64,000 bases of DNA from Saposhnikovia divaricata. Lineage: Eukaryota; Streptophyta; Magnoliopsida; Apiales; Apiaceae. Shown one piece after another: positions 1 to 11,264 of this stretch. The notes beneath the pieces were generated by a model. That model was not told where the DNA came from. It ran no database searches and worked only from the letters and a program-made list of their open reading frames with translations. Position 1 is the stretch's first letter; each line of letters begins with the position of its first letter. The position numbers and the translations under genes were made by a program. The stretch is taken from NCBI GenBank assembly GCA_036435485.1, contig CM071600.1:116118046-116182045 (forward strand). The letters are read 5' to 3'.

Positions 1-31
1 TCGACATGCAGTAAACACATAATAATTTATA

Positions 32-233
32 TTAGCATTAACTACTACTTACGCTACATCAATAATCGTATCACTCACGCATTTTAATGATACACGTGAC
101 AATCAATTATTGATATTCGTAAGCCCTAGGGAACAACCCCTAGCATTAACTATTACTTACGCTATATCAATGATCATATCACTTGAGCATATTAATTATA
201 CTTGTGACAATCAATCATTGATATTCGTAAGCC
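32..233. repeat. Imperfect direct duplication of about 100 bp
   Basis: Two copies start at about 32 and 140. Each contains ATTAACTA.TACTTACGCTA, then TCAAT.AT..TATCACT, then TGACAATCAAT.ATTGATATTCGTAAGCCC. They lie inside the minus-strand LTR and are a local duplication of it. Confidence 0.75.
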
Positions 234-933
234 CGAGGATCTAGTCGAAGAGAATTACACAAGTCCTTAAATACTGACATTTAGAACTTATGATATCTTT
301 ACGACTCCTCACAGTTAAACTAAATAACACAAAACATTCATAATTAGTAAAGCCATCAAATACCACGACTCGCCTTATAGCACTTAGCACATAAACATTT
401 ATTGATGACCATATATAACAAGTAAGTCACATAAACCTTTAATTATCGACTCGATTAAGTTTAATTCTCGCATATAAGACATTTATCAAATACTACGGTC
501 AAACTCGATTGTTGACTAACTCGATGATCATTTAATCAATTAAGTATAGCAATTTCATATAACCACTTTAAACATTTTATTCATTTAAAACGAATCATAA
601 TAATCTTTAAATCTAACATCCACTCCGACTATTAAACTCGAATATTAACGAGACCACACTTAATCTCACAGTTCCAATTAGCAACTAACAATTTAACAAT
701 TAACAATTATTAACTCGAACATTTAATCGGACTCATAATTAAACTCAACAATTATAATTATCTATGCTCTCTGAATTAAATCACGAAAATTAACAATTAA
801 ACTCGCAATTTAAATCTAATTAAATTACAACAATAATCTCGCAATATCACAATTCATCTCTAAATTAATTACACAATAAAATAATCAATTAAAATAATGA
901 AATATACCATTTCATCGGAAAGCTACTCCCCGG

Positions 934-935
<2 letters not shown>

Positions 936-1012
<77 letters not shown>
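936..1012. repeat. (CT)n(AT)n microsatellite
   Basis: About 16 CT units are followed directly by about 22 AT units. Shorter AT and CA tracts follow at about 1137-1185 and 1366-1384. Open frames read through this tract encode only Ser-Leu and Ile-Tyr runs and are not genes. Confidence 0.95.
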
Positions 1013-1014
<2 letters not shown>

Positions 1015-1998
1015 GTCTCCCTCCTCCTCCTTCATTCTCGACCTCTGCTGCTCCCTTTCCCCGCGCGCGACCTCCTCCTGCCATCACCCAACCCGCGCGG
1101 CTCAAACCCACACAAAACGCACATCACACACACTTACATATATACACGCATATATATATATATATATACACACACGCACACACTCATCCCTTCTTCTTCA
1201 ATTACAATCCCCCAATTTCTCCTTTCTCTCTTCACTTTCCCCGATGTCTCTCTCCCCGCTGTTTCTCTCCCCCTCCCCCGATTTTTTTTTGTGCGGCTAT
1301 GTGTATTTGTGTGTATAATGTGTGATGTGTTTGTTTAACCTAATGGGCTTGGCCCAATACTATACCATATATATATATATATATTACAGCTAATTACTAC
1401 ACGCCCAAATAATATTTTAAACCAATTCTTCTAATTTGTCAAAATAAAATTTCTAGCATAATTAAATACTAGAATATTTTTAAAGACTTTTGGAGAAAGA
1501 ATTAGAATTAAATCTAATTTTTCTGAATTGATATACATTTTACAAATTATTTATAATTTATAAAAACAACTCATAAAAATAATAATTGTGATTCATGCAT
1601 CACAATCTACAGGGCTTTATAAAAATACTACAAACATTATTATTTTAGTAAAACCTTGAATTCTCGATTTTATATATTAATCGAGCAATTTCTACAAATC
1701 CTCAAATAATTAAAATAATCATTTTCTAAGGATTTTAAAATATCCAACTTATTCAATAATTTAAAATAAAATCTCTACTGAATAATTCCACACTCCAAAA
1801 TTAAATCTTTATCCAAATAATTTATTGACTCGAGATATCTACTCGATCCATAAAATTTAAAAAAAAAAAGTTTCGGTTCCACTTAACCGAAAATAATTAA
1901 ATAATAAAAAAAAAATTCCTCCTCATTTTAGGAAAAACATTATTATTATTGAAATAATAATAAATCATTTCTTGAAAAATCCGGGTTATTACAGCACT

Positions 1999-2433
1999 CC
2001 TGTGTTTTCTCAAGTGCAAGGATATAAACCTTCCAGATCTCCATGGGAAGGTTTAAATAGGTCATATACTTCTCAAACTAATGCTCGCTACTATCAGATC
2101 AAGAATGATCTTGCTACAATTCGCAAAGGTTCATTATCTATCTCAGAATACATAGAACGTATTCGCCAACTCACTGATGAATTGTCATTAATTCATTAAT
2201 CGATGTCAGATAAGGATATCATAGGTGTAGTTCTTCATGGCTTGGATCTTGATTATGATGTTGTAGTCGATCATGTCCAGACTATGTCTACAGTTCCATC
2301 TCTCGAAGAAATATTTAGCATTCTTTTGAACAGAGAGAATAGGTTGGAATTATATCATACTTCTCAATCATCCACTACAGCACTACTTGCTACAAACAAT
2401 CATGGCTTTCTGAATTATCATGGTCATGGTAAT
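1999..2433 (+). pseudogene. Copia A gag fragment (UBN2/retrotrans_gag domain)
   Basis: The translation contains WEGLNRSYTSQTNARYYQIK, then NDLATIRKGSLSISEYIE, then the Leu-rich segment around VVLHGLDLDYDVVVD. This is the usual order of the gag domain in plant copia elements. There is one in-frame stop at 2197-2199 (TAA), after which the same frame continues to 2433. The N-terminus is lost under the gypsy LTR and the C-terminus continues at 7713. Non-functional. Confidence 0.8.
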
Positions 2434-3065
2434 TGTTAGGAATTCCTGTTTCCTGTCTTTGCATAAATTAAATACAGAGATTATAACAGTCAATAATAAT
2501 AACAGATATTGACAGATGAACACCAAGATTTATACGTGGAAAACCCCCTTAAGCCAAAGAGGTAAAAACCACGGGACCAACTCTGAATGTTTCCACTATA
2601 ATGATAATAATGGTTACAATATTCTCTCTCAAGTTTACGAAGTAACACTTGAGGTACACCTGAATAGTAATATAACGATTAACTTTTCCTTCGGTACTCG
2701 ACCGGATAACCTGGACAGAACTGCCCCTTTGGTACTTGACCGGATAACCTGGAGAACTCCCCTTGTTGCGGCTGCAATGGCTGGACGAACTCCTAATGCT
2801 GTAGACCCAGATGGCTACAGCCCAACCAAACTCTCACACTAACTCACCCGAAACGAAAGAAGAAAGAAGCACGAGGGCCCCCTATTCTGACCTTCCTGAA
2901 ACTACCGCAAGGTAAGTTTCCTACTAGACGGACTATCTAGCGGCTATGATGGAGAGAAGAGAGTAAGATGTTTTGGTGTATTTTAGAATGAAGGGAGAGG
3001 GGTATTTATAGGAGGGGGGTTGGTGAGGTTGGTGGAAAGAAAAAGTTGCTAGCTGCTGCCTAACA
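2434..3065 (-). repeat. 3' LTR of copia B
   Basis: 632 bp, nearly identical to 7120-7707 from position 2486 onward. Reading on the minus strand it begins TGTTAGGCAGCAGC and ends GGAATTCCTAACA. The outer ~52 bp (2434-2485) have no counterpart in the right LTR. Confidence 0.92.
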
Positions 3066-3095
3066 ATCTCACCCTCTTTCCAAACTCACAGTTAA

Positions 3096-6000
3096 TCACT
3101 TGAACTCCATACATGCGCCCTGTTTGCACAGCTCCAACTTTTCTCGCGGAACCACCTTTGTCATCATATCAGACGGATTCTTATCCGTGTGTATCTTCTC
3201 TATCTGTATCAACCCATCTTCAACCTGTTCTCGTAGCCAATGGTAACGTACATTAATATGCTTAGTACGACTGTGACAAGTAGCATTCTTGCTCAAGTCA
3301 ATAGTACTTTGGTTATCACAATACAACTCAAAGTTGTCTTGCTTCTGACCCAATTCTTGGAGAAACCGCTTTAACCAAACCATCTCCTTGCCTGCTTCAC
3401 AAGCAGCAATATATTCTAATTCGGTTGTTGACAACGCAACACACTTTTGCAACTTGGACTGCCATGCTACAGCTCCCCCCGCAAAAGTGAAAAGCATCCC
3501 TGACGTGGACTTCATCCCATCTAGATATCCTGCCATGTCAGAATCTGTAAAACCTTCCAAGACTGGTTTACCGTGTCCATACTTCAAGCATAACCCAGAA
3601 GTGCCCTTGAGATATCTGAGAATCCACTTAACTGCTTCCCAGTGCTTTCTTCCTGGATTTGACAGATATCTACTCATAACTCCAACAGCATGAGCAATAT
3701 CTGGTCTTATACAACCAATGCATACATAAGACTCCCCACTGCGGATGAGTAGGGAACTTCCTCCATATCCTCCTTCTCTTTGTCTGTTGACGGACAAATT
3801 TTCTTGTCCAATTTAAAATGTCCCACCAATGGTATGCTAACAGGTTTAGCATCATCCATATTGAACCTTTTCAATACTCATTCAATATATCCTTATTTTG
3901 ACAACCACAACTTCCGAGATGTTCTATCACGAACAATCTTCATCCCTAGGATTTGTTTTGCTGGACCCAAGTCTTTCATATTAAAGAACTTGGACAAATC
4001 TTCTTTCAGCTTACGGATTATGTTAGCATCTTGGCCGACCACTAACATATCATCAACATAAAGCAGCAGGATAATGAAGTTATCGTTAGGAAACCTTTGC
4101 ACATAACAATAGTGACGGATGCAGTTCTCTTGAACTTATGATTCCTCATGAATGAATCAAACTTTTTGTACCACTATCTTGGCGCTTGCTTAAGCCCGTA
4201 TAAACTCTTCTTGAGTTTACAAACCATGTGCTCCTTCCCTTTCACTTCAAATCCTTCTGGCTGGTGCATGTAGATCTCTTCCTTCAAATCTCCATGAAGG
4301 AATGCAGTTTTCACATCTAACTACTCAAGCTCAAGATCCATGCTAGCTGCAAATCCAAGAACTGTTCGGATTGATGTCATCTTTACAATCGGAGAAAAGA
4401 TTTCATCGAAACCAATGCCTTCCTTCTGTGCAAAGCCTTTAACCACCAAGCGTGCTTTATACTTTACAAGATTTTCATCATCCCTTTTTACTTTGAAGAC
4501 CCATTTGTTCCTCAAAGCCTTCCGTCCCCTCGGAAGTGTAGTCAACTCATAAGTTTCATTCTTGTTTAAAGAATCAATCTCCTCTTGCATTACTTTCATC
4601 CAGCAACTGCTTTCTTTATGAGTCTTGACTTCCTCAAAGGTCTCGAGCTCTCCCTCATCAGCAATTAAGATATACTCGGATGAAAGATATCTTCCTGATG
4701 GTCTCCGTTCTCTTGTAGAACGTCGTAGCCGAGTTTCTTCAACTTCAGGCTGAGGCGGTAGCTCCCCGTGCTCAGCAGCCTCATCATCTGCCATATCATC
4801 TCCATCATCTTCTAATGTATCTGGATTTCTAGCTTGCCTTGGTTGTTGAGTGCTCCCAAAATTCTCATAATTTTGAGACTCATGGAAAACCACATCTCTG
4901 CTCCTGAATATCTTCTTCGATTCAGGATTCCACAACCGATACCCGAACTCTGGGTCCCCATAGCCAACGAGAATACAGGAGTTGCTTTATCTTCAAGCTT
5001 TGTTCTATGCTCCTTTGGGATGTGTGCAAAAGCCTTGCATCCAAACACCCGCAAGTAGGAATAGGAAACATCCTTTCCTAACCAGATCTTCTCCGGAATC
5101 TCAAAATTCAGAGGTGCCGATGGAGATCGATTGATCAAGTAACAAGTTGTTCTTACAGCTTCTCCCCAAAATGACTTCGGCAATTTAGCCATTTTCAACA
5201 TGCATCTGACTCGTTCAGCAATGGTGCGGTTCATTATTTCCACAACGCCACTCTGTTGTGGGGTGCCAGGAACTGTTCTTTCATGCCGGATACCATGCTT
5301 TATAAGGTACTCTTGAAACTCTTTTGAAGTGCACTCCCCCCCGTTGTCACTACGAAGGCACTTGAGTTGTTTCCCTGTTGATCTTTCAACCATGGCATGA
5401 AACTTCTGGAAGTACTCAAACACTTGATCTTTGGATTTGAGTATCTCAACCCACACCTTTCGAGATGCTTCATCAATGAAGGTAACAAATTACCTATTTT
5501 CGCCTAAGGACTCCACCTCAAATGGACCACATACATCAGAATAAACTCTTTCTAACAGCCCTGACTTTTTCTTCAATGGACTGCTAAACGATACTCTATG
5601 TTGTTTCCCGAATAAACAATATTCACACGGCTGCAATGCAGTTCCTTTAGCAAATGGAATGAGGGATTTCTTTGCTAGAATCTGTAACCCTTTCTCGCTC
5701 ATGTGACCAAGACTCTTGTGCCACAAACTTGCTAAAGCTTCATCTTCAACTGTATTCAACTCATTTGAACACATCGTCACTTGTGTCTTATACAAAGAGC
5801 CATAATTGGAACCTCTTGCAACCACCAACAAACCCGTAGTAAGCTTCCATCTTCCACCACCGAAGGTATTTACGTACCCCTGCTTGTCTAGCGCCATGCC
5901 GGAAATCAAGTTGAGCCGTAAGTCCGGAATATGCATGACATCTTTCAAAGTCATTGAACAACCCGTGTTTGTCTCAATACAGATGTCACCAATGCCTGCG

Positions 6001-7001
6001 ATCTTTGATTGATCTGAGTTACCCATTCTTACAGTACCAAAGTCCCCTGACTTGTACGTCGTAAAGAATTCCTGAGTGGGTGTTGCATGATACGTTGCTC
6101 CAGTATCTATCACCCAATCGAACTTCTGATCACCAACATGTAAGAATTCTTCTTCTCCAAAAGAAAGGATCACAACATCTTCTGTCATAGCAGCTGTTGT
6201 GTTCTTTTCGGCATGTTTCCCTTGTTCACCATTATTTTGTTGCTTGAGCCAGGCCCTACAATCCTTTTTGTAATGACCCTTCTTCTTACAATAGTAGCAT
6301 TCAACATTGGCATTTGATTTACCACTGGAATTCCTAAAATTCCTGCTTTTACTACGCCCCTTGTTTAAATCCTTGTAGATGCTTCTGCCCCTGTTTTCAG
6401 TAACAAGAGCCTGGGAATCGTGGTTAACTCCCTGTACTCTTCTTCTCATGGATTCACTAAGGATACTCTGCTTAATTGATTGCAACGTTAGTTGCTCAGT
6501 TGGTACAGCATCAGTTATTGTCACCACTGGCATATCCCAGCCGGATGGTAAAGTATTAAGGAGAAATATTGCTTGGAATTTCTGTTCAAACTCCATCTTC
6601 ATATTTGATAGTTGATTTAACAACCCTTGGAATTCGCTCATATGCTCTGACATGTTGTTCCCATCCTGGTACCTCATGTTCACCAGCTGACGAACTAGAA
6701 AAGTTACATTTTGTGAACTTTTCTCTTGGAACGTAGACTCTAATGTCGTCTAAAGCGTATAAGCATCTTCTTCTTCAGAGACATGAGGATACTCCGAATT
6801 ATCAATCCATCGACGAATGAGACTGATAGTTTTCATGTTCATCTTCTTCCAATCAGCATCAGACTTTGCTGCAGGTTTTACTCCTTTCAGCTCCACCGGA
6901 TCAAACAAGTCCTTACTATAAAGCAAATCCTTTATTCTGCTTTTCCACATTGGATAATTTGAAGCTGTTAGGCTTACCATTACACTGGAAGAATCATCCA
7001 T
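3096..7001 (-). pseudogene. Copia B gag-pol polyprotein, broken
   Basis: The frame starts at ATG 7001 (MDDSSSVMVSLTASNYPMWK, gag N-terminus). Zinc knuckle CYYCKKKGHYKKDC lies at about 6258-6300. Protease is WVIDTGATYHATP at about 6081-6120. Pre-integrase is LWHKSLGHMSEKG with EYCLFGKQ. Integrase blocks are SDVCGP, RSDNGGE and a VVE glutamate in TPQQSGVVE. RT follows to YVDD at 4049-4060. RNase H begins RPDIAHAVGVMSRYL and includes DSDMAGYLDG, CDNQSTIDLSKN and TKHINVRYHW. Visible lesions are in-frame stops at 6750-6752 and 5490-5492, a frameshift near 4980-4995, a stop at 4321-4323, a stop in the RT QAPR.W block near 4170, and frame changes between 3670 and 3900. Known family role: reverse transcription and integration; this copy cannot encode an intact polyprotein. 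Confidence 0.92.
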
Positions 7002-7119
7002 TTCAATTTACCAAAGACTATGGAAATCTCACTTAGAACCACACAAGTTGGCCAGGAAAGTGGATGTGTTTGGGGAGCCTTCCGTATTAGTACGGCGCGT
7101 TATCAAGTAACCACTGCGC

Positions 7120-7707
7120 ACAGTCAATAATAATAATAGATATTGATAGATGAACTCCAAGATTTATACGTGGAAAACCCCCTTAAGCCAAAGAGGTAAA
7201 AACCACGGGACCAACTCCGAATGTTTCCACTATAATGATAATAATGGTTACAATATTCTCTCTCAAGTTTATGAAGTAACACTTGAGGTACACCTGAATA
7301 GTAATATAATGATTAACTATTCCTTCGGTACTGGACCGGATAACCTGGACAGAACTGTCCCTTCGGTACTTGACCGGATAACCTGGAGAACCCCTTGTTG
7401 CAGCTGCAATGGCTGGATGAACTCCTAATGCTGTAGACCCAGATGGCTACAGCCCGACCAAACTCTCACACTAACTCACCCGAAACGAAAGAAGAGAGAA
7501 GCACGAGGACCTCCTATTCTGACCTGCCTGAAACTACCGCAAGATAAGTTTCCTACTAGACGGACTATCTAGCAGCTATGATGGAGAGAAGAGAGTAAGT
7601 TGTTTTGGTGTATTTTAGAATGAAGGGGAGAGGGGTATTTATAGGAGGGGGGTTGTAGTAGGTGGGGGGGTTGGTGGAAAGAAAAGGTTGCTGGCTGCTG
7701 CCTAACA
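7120..7707 (-). repeat. 5' LTR of copia B, missing its U5 end
   Basis: 588 bp matching 2486-3065. The match stops abruptly at 7120. The ~52 bp present at the outer end of the other LTR are absent, and no Met-tRNA primer site (TGGTATCAGAGC) is seen between the LTR and the gag start at 7001. Confidence 0.88.
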
Positions 7708-7712
7708 GTAAT

Positions 7713-8660
7713 TTCGGAAGAGCAAATTTTAATAGAGGTCGTGGAAATTCTAGTCGTGGTAATAACTATCGCACGGATGGTCGTGGTTATGGGAGAAATT
7801 TTTCCTGTAACCTTATCCCTCTAAAAGAACACATTTGCCTCTCATTTATCAAATATGCAATAAACCAGGACATTCTACTCTTGGATGTGCTCAGTATCGT
7901 GCTCCTCCATCAGATTATTTACCAGCTGCTTTCTCTGCAATGAATATGTCAAGTGTGCCATATAAGCCTACTTGGTTTCCCGATATAGGGGTAACAAACC
8001 ATATGACAAGTGATGATGCCTCATTCATTAATCGCCAAGCTTACAACGAGCATGATCAAGTTACCGTAGCCAATGGAGTCACACTCCCTATCACTGGAAC
8101 TAGTAATATTACTCTCTCTACTCCTACTTCTGTTTTCAAATTGAAAGATGTTTTACATGTGCCAAATATTTCTGCTTATTTACTTTCGGTTTCATGTTTT
8201 GTCAATGATAATAACTATGTGTTTGAATTTGACTCTGCTGGTTTTTCAATCAATGATCGACGCAAAGGGAACTCCTACAACAAGGTCCAAATAAATCCAA
8301 TCTGTACCCATTTCAAGCACAACTTTCAGTTCCTTCATCTCTGATCTTTTCAGGCCTAGTTCAGAAGAATTTTATCCTTCCAGTTTGGCATAGTAGACTT
8401 GGTCACCCATGTTCCAGAACTCTCGAGTTTTTAGTTAAAAATAATTGTCTTTGCTTTATTTGTAGTTCCAAACTTGACAGTTGTTTATCTTGTTCAGTAA
8501 ATAAGAATTGTCACTTGAAATTCATTTTATCATCATCTAAATCAGCTACACCTTTGCAATTAATTCACTCTGACCTATCACCTATGGGGTCTTACATCCG
8601 AATTGTCATGTGTTGGTCATCGATATTATCTTACTTTTATAGATGATTATTCCAAATGTA
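7713..8660 (+). pseudogene. Copia A gag tail, protease and integrase start, degenerate
   Basis: The frame continues from 2433 with a Gly/Arg/Asn-rich stretch (NFGRANFNRGRGNSSRGNN). A frameshift near 7800-7835 moves reading to a zinc knuckle whose first Cys reads Tyr (YQICNKPGHSTLGC). The protease site reads WFPDIGVTNHMTS where copia families have D-S/T-G-A, so the active site is damaged. DVLHVPNISAYLLSVS is a typical protease C-terminal block. WHSRLGHP, CLSCS and LIHSDL from 8391 to about 8580 mark the pre-integrase and integrase start, with frame breaks. Sequence homology ends near 8660. Confidence 0.8.
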
Positions 8661-8898
8661 CTTGGATATTTCCTCTTGGATTTTGCTGAAATTAAGGGAT
8701 CTCAGTATCTTTACCATATCTTCTTAAAGTTTGTTGCGATAAACAAATCATCTTATGATTTGTTTAGATATAGTTCACACTTGGATATTTCCTCTTAGAT
8801 TTTGCTGAAATTAAAGGATCTCAGTATCTTTACCATATCTTCTTAAAGTTTGTTACGATAAACAAATCATCTTATGATTTGTTTAGATATAGTTCACA
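8661..8898. repeat. 119-bp tandem duplication
   Basis: 8661-8779 and 8780-8898 are near-identical head-to-tail copies, differing at a handful of bases. The first copy starts inside the integrase-derived CTTGGATATTTCC segment, so the duplication arose after the copia element decayed or during its truncation. Confidence 0.93.
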
Positions 8899-9568
8899 AC
8901 TCATGATATAAATTTATGTCTGTGTATTAGCTGTTGTGAAATGCAGTAGTGTAAATTTTGTGGAAACCTTTTTTTTTTAAGAAAACAAGATAACAGCAAG
9001 TAAGCTGTGGAAATTTCGGGTTGAAATGGTGTAATACAAAGGAAGTACAAACAGCTTCTACCCGTTACAATATAAAAAAAAGTAAAAGTAAAAGGAAAAA
9101 AAATACCCATCATCATTATGCTCCCTCTAAAGATTGATAAAGATAGTAAAGGTCTTGGCAAAGAAACTCGGCTACAAACTCAGAATCCACTTGCAAACTA
9201 ACATAACTCAAAACAGAACCCAGAACAACAAAATCGATTCGCACAACTCAGAAAATCAACTAATTCTAAGAATCAAAACCAAGAACGAAACTGGAGGAAC
9301 GGGGTTTGCAGCGAAAATAAAAGGGGAAGAGGGCTGTGCGTGTTTGCAGAGAACAAAACGGAGGAAGGAAGGAGGAAGAGGCTGAGCTGGGTTTGTTCGA
9401 AAGAAGAGGAGAAGGCTGTTTGGGTTTTGTGTGTAAGTGCTGCGGAGTTAACACGAAAGGTGTTTGTGTAATTGTCACAATGAAAAGGTGTTTGTGTAAT
9501 TGTCACAATGAAAGGTGCTGCGGAGTTAACACGAAAGGTGTTTGTGTAACACAGGTAAGGATCTTAAA
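8899..9568. other. Intergenic stretch, no gene recognised
   Basis: Short open frames exist on both strands but none matches a family I know. From 9459 there is a 28-bp tandem pair (GGTGTTTGTGTAATTGTCAC...), with the flanking segment TGCTGCGGAGTTAACACG also repeated at about 9439 and 9517. The 9290-9420 part is purine-rich and could be an untranslated leader on the minus strand, but no splice structure supports that. Confidence 0.5.
9459..9513. repeat. 28-bp tandem repeat, two copies
   Basis: GGTGTTTGTGTAATTGTCAC followed by AATGAAA(A) occurs at 9459-9486 and 9487-9513. A third partial GGTGTTTGTGTAA follows at about 9537. Confidence 0.9.
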
Positions 9569-9836
9569 GCTCTGATACCATGATAAGTTTTATATAAACT
9601 GAAATATATTAGGTGCGGAAGATTACATTACTAGAAATACAAACGGACTACATTGTATTGTGTTTTCTCTTCCTACTACAACAAAGACCTTATTTATAGG
9701 CTTCAACCAAGAGCCTTGACATCACTGATTACATCCCTATTATTTATTGCAAGCCTACCAAATAAGAATGCAGACCAGCTTGATATCTTTGACAGCCTAC
9801 CCATAACTTGATATCTTTGACAACCTAGCAACAACA
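9569..9836 (-). mobile_element. Short LTR-like fragment with Met-tRNA primer site, minus strand
   Basis: GCTCTGATACCA at 9569-9580 is the complement of TGGTATCAGAGC, the primer site used by many plant retrotransposons. It abuts TGATAAG at 9581. A candidate LTR of about 256 bp would run from 9836 (minus-strand start TGTTGTTGCTAGG) to 9581. TTGATATCTTTGACA is repeated inside at about 9779 and 9808. No coding domain and no second LTR are seen on the left, so this could be a TRIM-like element or a truncated relic. Confidence 0.45.
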
Positions 9837-10936
9837 GCGGTTGTATACATCCGCAATAGAAAACCAGAAGGTTTATACGTGGAAGTACAAATTAGGTCCT
9901 ATGAGGATGCCGGGAAGAATCGAAGAAAACGTTTTGCTTCCAATATTATTGTCAACACCTTTTTTAGGGCAATTATTGTTAACACCTCACATATTTGTAT
10001 TTCAACTTATTTGGATAAAAAATCGTCCAAACGTATTTCAAGTCGAAGGGTGGCCCCTCACGTCGGACTATGTTTGTTAACGAGATTATGGGCCAAAATC
10101 CGGATACAGAACCTAAAAAGCTCGCATTATATGAAGTTAAAGAAGAAAATAATTGTTCTATATTAAGTGCAAAACTCTGAGTTTCTGTTTTTTTATGGAA
10201 CACAACCCCAGCCTCCTTTCCTTTGTATTCCAATGACATTCTCAGTCAGTTTCCTTACCTTCCAGGAAGACCATTTTCCCATCGATTACCATGTAAGCCA
10301 TTCTCTATAATGAAATTATAAAGGTTAGATTACTTTTTGTATCCTTGAGGTAACTCAGAACTCTGTTTGAGATTTTTGTGAAGAAAGAGATTACATAAAG
10401 AGAGGTGGACTAACTAGCGATCACATAACTGGCACTGGTGTAATCTGGCTAAAGAACGCCATCATACTGAGAATTTGTTTCCAAACATAATGTATGTATG
10501 TCAAAGTAATATGTGAAATGCTATGAATAAATTTTAAAGGTTAACAGGATCAAGTACACAATGCAATATAAAAGGTCGAAATTTTATGTGCTCTGTAAAT
10601 AATGGGAGCTTATGCAGCTCAGAAACCTCACTTAGTTCTCTTAGAAAGATATCAGAGTTGGTTAAGGGAGTTCAGAGAGAAGTTAGAGACATGCAAAGAA
10701 ACAATCTGTTATTACCTTTCTCGGTACTATAGATCTCTGTGTCTGGTGCAGTGTCACTCTAATCGCAAAACAGATAAAATACTCCGATTGATGGTTGCTT
10801 ATCTGAAGTTCGAGCACCACAGATCAATACTGATGGTTGCTTAAGTTAATAGATCCGAAGTTCGAGGGTGTGAAACAACTTTGGCACTTTGATGATTCAG
10901 TGGAGCGTATGCTATCATTTGAATAATATTGCTTGT
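9837..10936. other. Intergenic stretch, no gene recognised
   Basis: No protein family is recognisable. The one gene-like scrap is on the minus strand, where 10259-10304 is bounded by TTATAG and AAG|GTAAGG like a small exon. Isolated, it cannot be assigned. Confidence 0.4.
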
Positions 10937-11090
10937 AGCATAAGATTTTGTTGGGGCCTTCCTCTAACACCTTAATGTTTTAGAACGACTGGTTACTTAA
11001 CATGGTATCAGAGCTCGGTTTAGCATAAGATCCTGTTTGGGCCTTCTTCTGATACCTTAAGGTTCTAGAGCGGTTACTTGACATCATTCT
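10937..11090. repeat. 85-bp imperfect tandem duplication around a primer-site-like motif
   Basis: AGCATAAGAT.. then TT.GGGCCTTC.TCT starts at 10937 and again at 11022; both copies end in a GGTTACTT.ACAT segment. TGGTATCAGAGC lies at 11003-11014 between them. The arrangement looks like the LTR/primer-site junction of a retrotransposon relic, but no coding part is present. Confidence 0.6.
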
Positions 11091-11264
11091 CCATCAACAT
11101 AATAGTCCATGATCCTCTTCTCTTCCCAAAAACAGTGTGTTCCTAACTAGAGTGAGAGGAAATCAAGAACTGTAAAATTAAATTTTTATGGATGCGAATT
11201 TCAAAGTCGACCTAATCATCTGCAATGGACCAATGGTAGTCCTAATGTGACAGTACTTTACTAC

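Larger units (their letters stand above)
1..1993 (-). mobile_element. Ty3/gypsy-type LTR, minus strand, partial
   Basis: On the minus strand an LTR-like sequence begins at 1993 with TGTAATAACCCGG, a form typical of plant gypsy LTRs, and continues leftward out of the window. It is non-coding, AT-rich and carries a CT/AT microsatellite. The plus-strand sequence right of 1993 is copia gag coding sequence, so the LTR edge marks an insertion into an older copia element. The far end, internal domain and target duplication are outside the window, so whether this is a full element or a solo LTR cannot be decided. The gypsy assignment rests on the terminus and the length only. Confidence 0.55.
2434..7707 (-). 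mobile_element. Tnt1-like (Tork lineage) copia retrotransposon B, full length, degenerate
   Basis: The element runs right to left. It has LTRs at 7120-7707 (5') and 2434-3065 (3'), the outer ends form the TGTTAGG...CCTAACA inverted pair, and GTAAT flanks it at 2429-2433 and 7708-7712. A purine-rich tract (GGAAAGAGGGTGAGA on the minus strand) lies just before the 3' LTR. The coding order gag, zinc knuckle, protease, integrase, RT, RNase H is that of copia, and the protein resembles the Tnt1-94 polyprotein throughout. Several stops and frameshifts make it inactive. Confidence 0.93.
1994..8660 (+). mobile_element. Old Ty1/copia element (copia A), interrupted and truncated
   Basis: A degenerate plus-strand copia coding region is split in two. 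The left part (1994-2433) is gag. The right part (7713-about 8660) holds the Gly/Arg/Asn-rich gag tail, zinc knuckle, protease, pre-integrase region and the first catalytic block of integrase. A minus-strand copia element (2434-7707) sits between them; if it and one gtaat copy are set aside, the gag reading frame runs on without a shift. The left end is cut by a gypsy-type LTR at 1993, and the right end fades into a 119-bp tandem duplication. No LTR of this element is seen. It is the oldest layer of the nest. Confidence 0.8.

Noticed and set aside
897..1325. Open frame of 142 codons, plus strand
   Set aside because: It reads through CT, AT and CA microsatellites; composition is Ser-Leu, Ile-Tyr and Thr-His runs with no domain.
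9569..9580. tRNA gene fragment
   Set aside because: Only the 12-base primer-site complement is present; there is no cloverleaf on either side. The same holds for 11003-11014 and 63617-63627.
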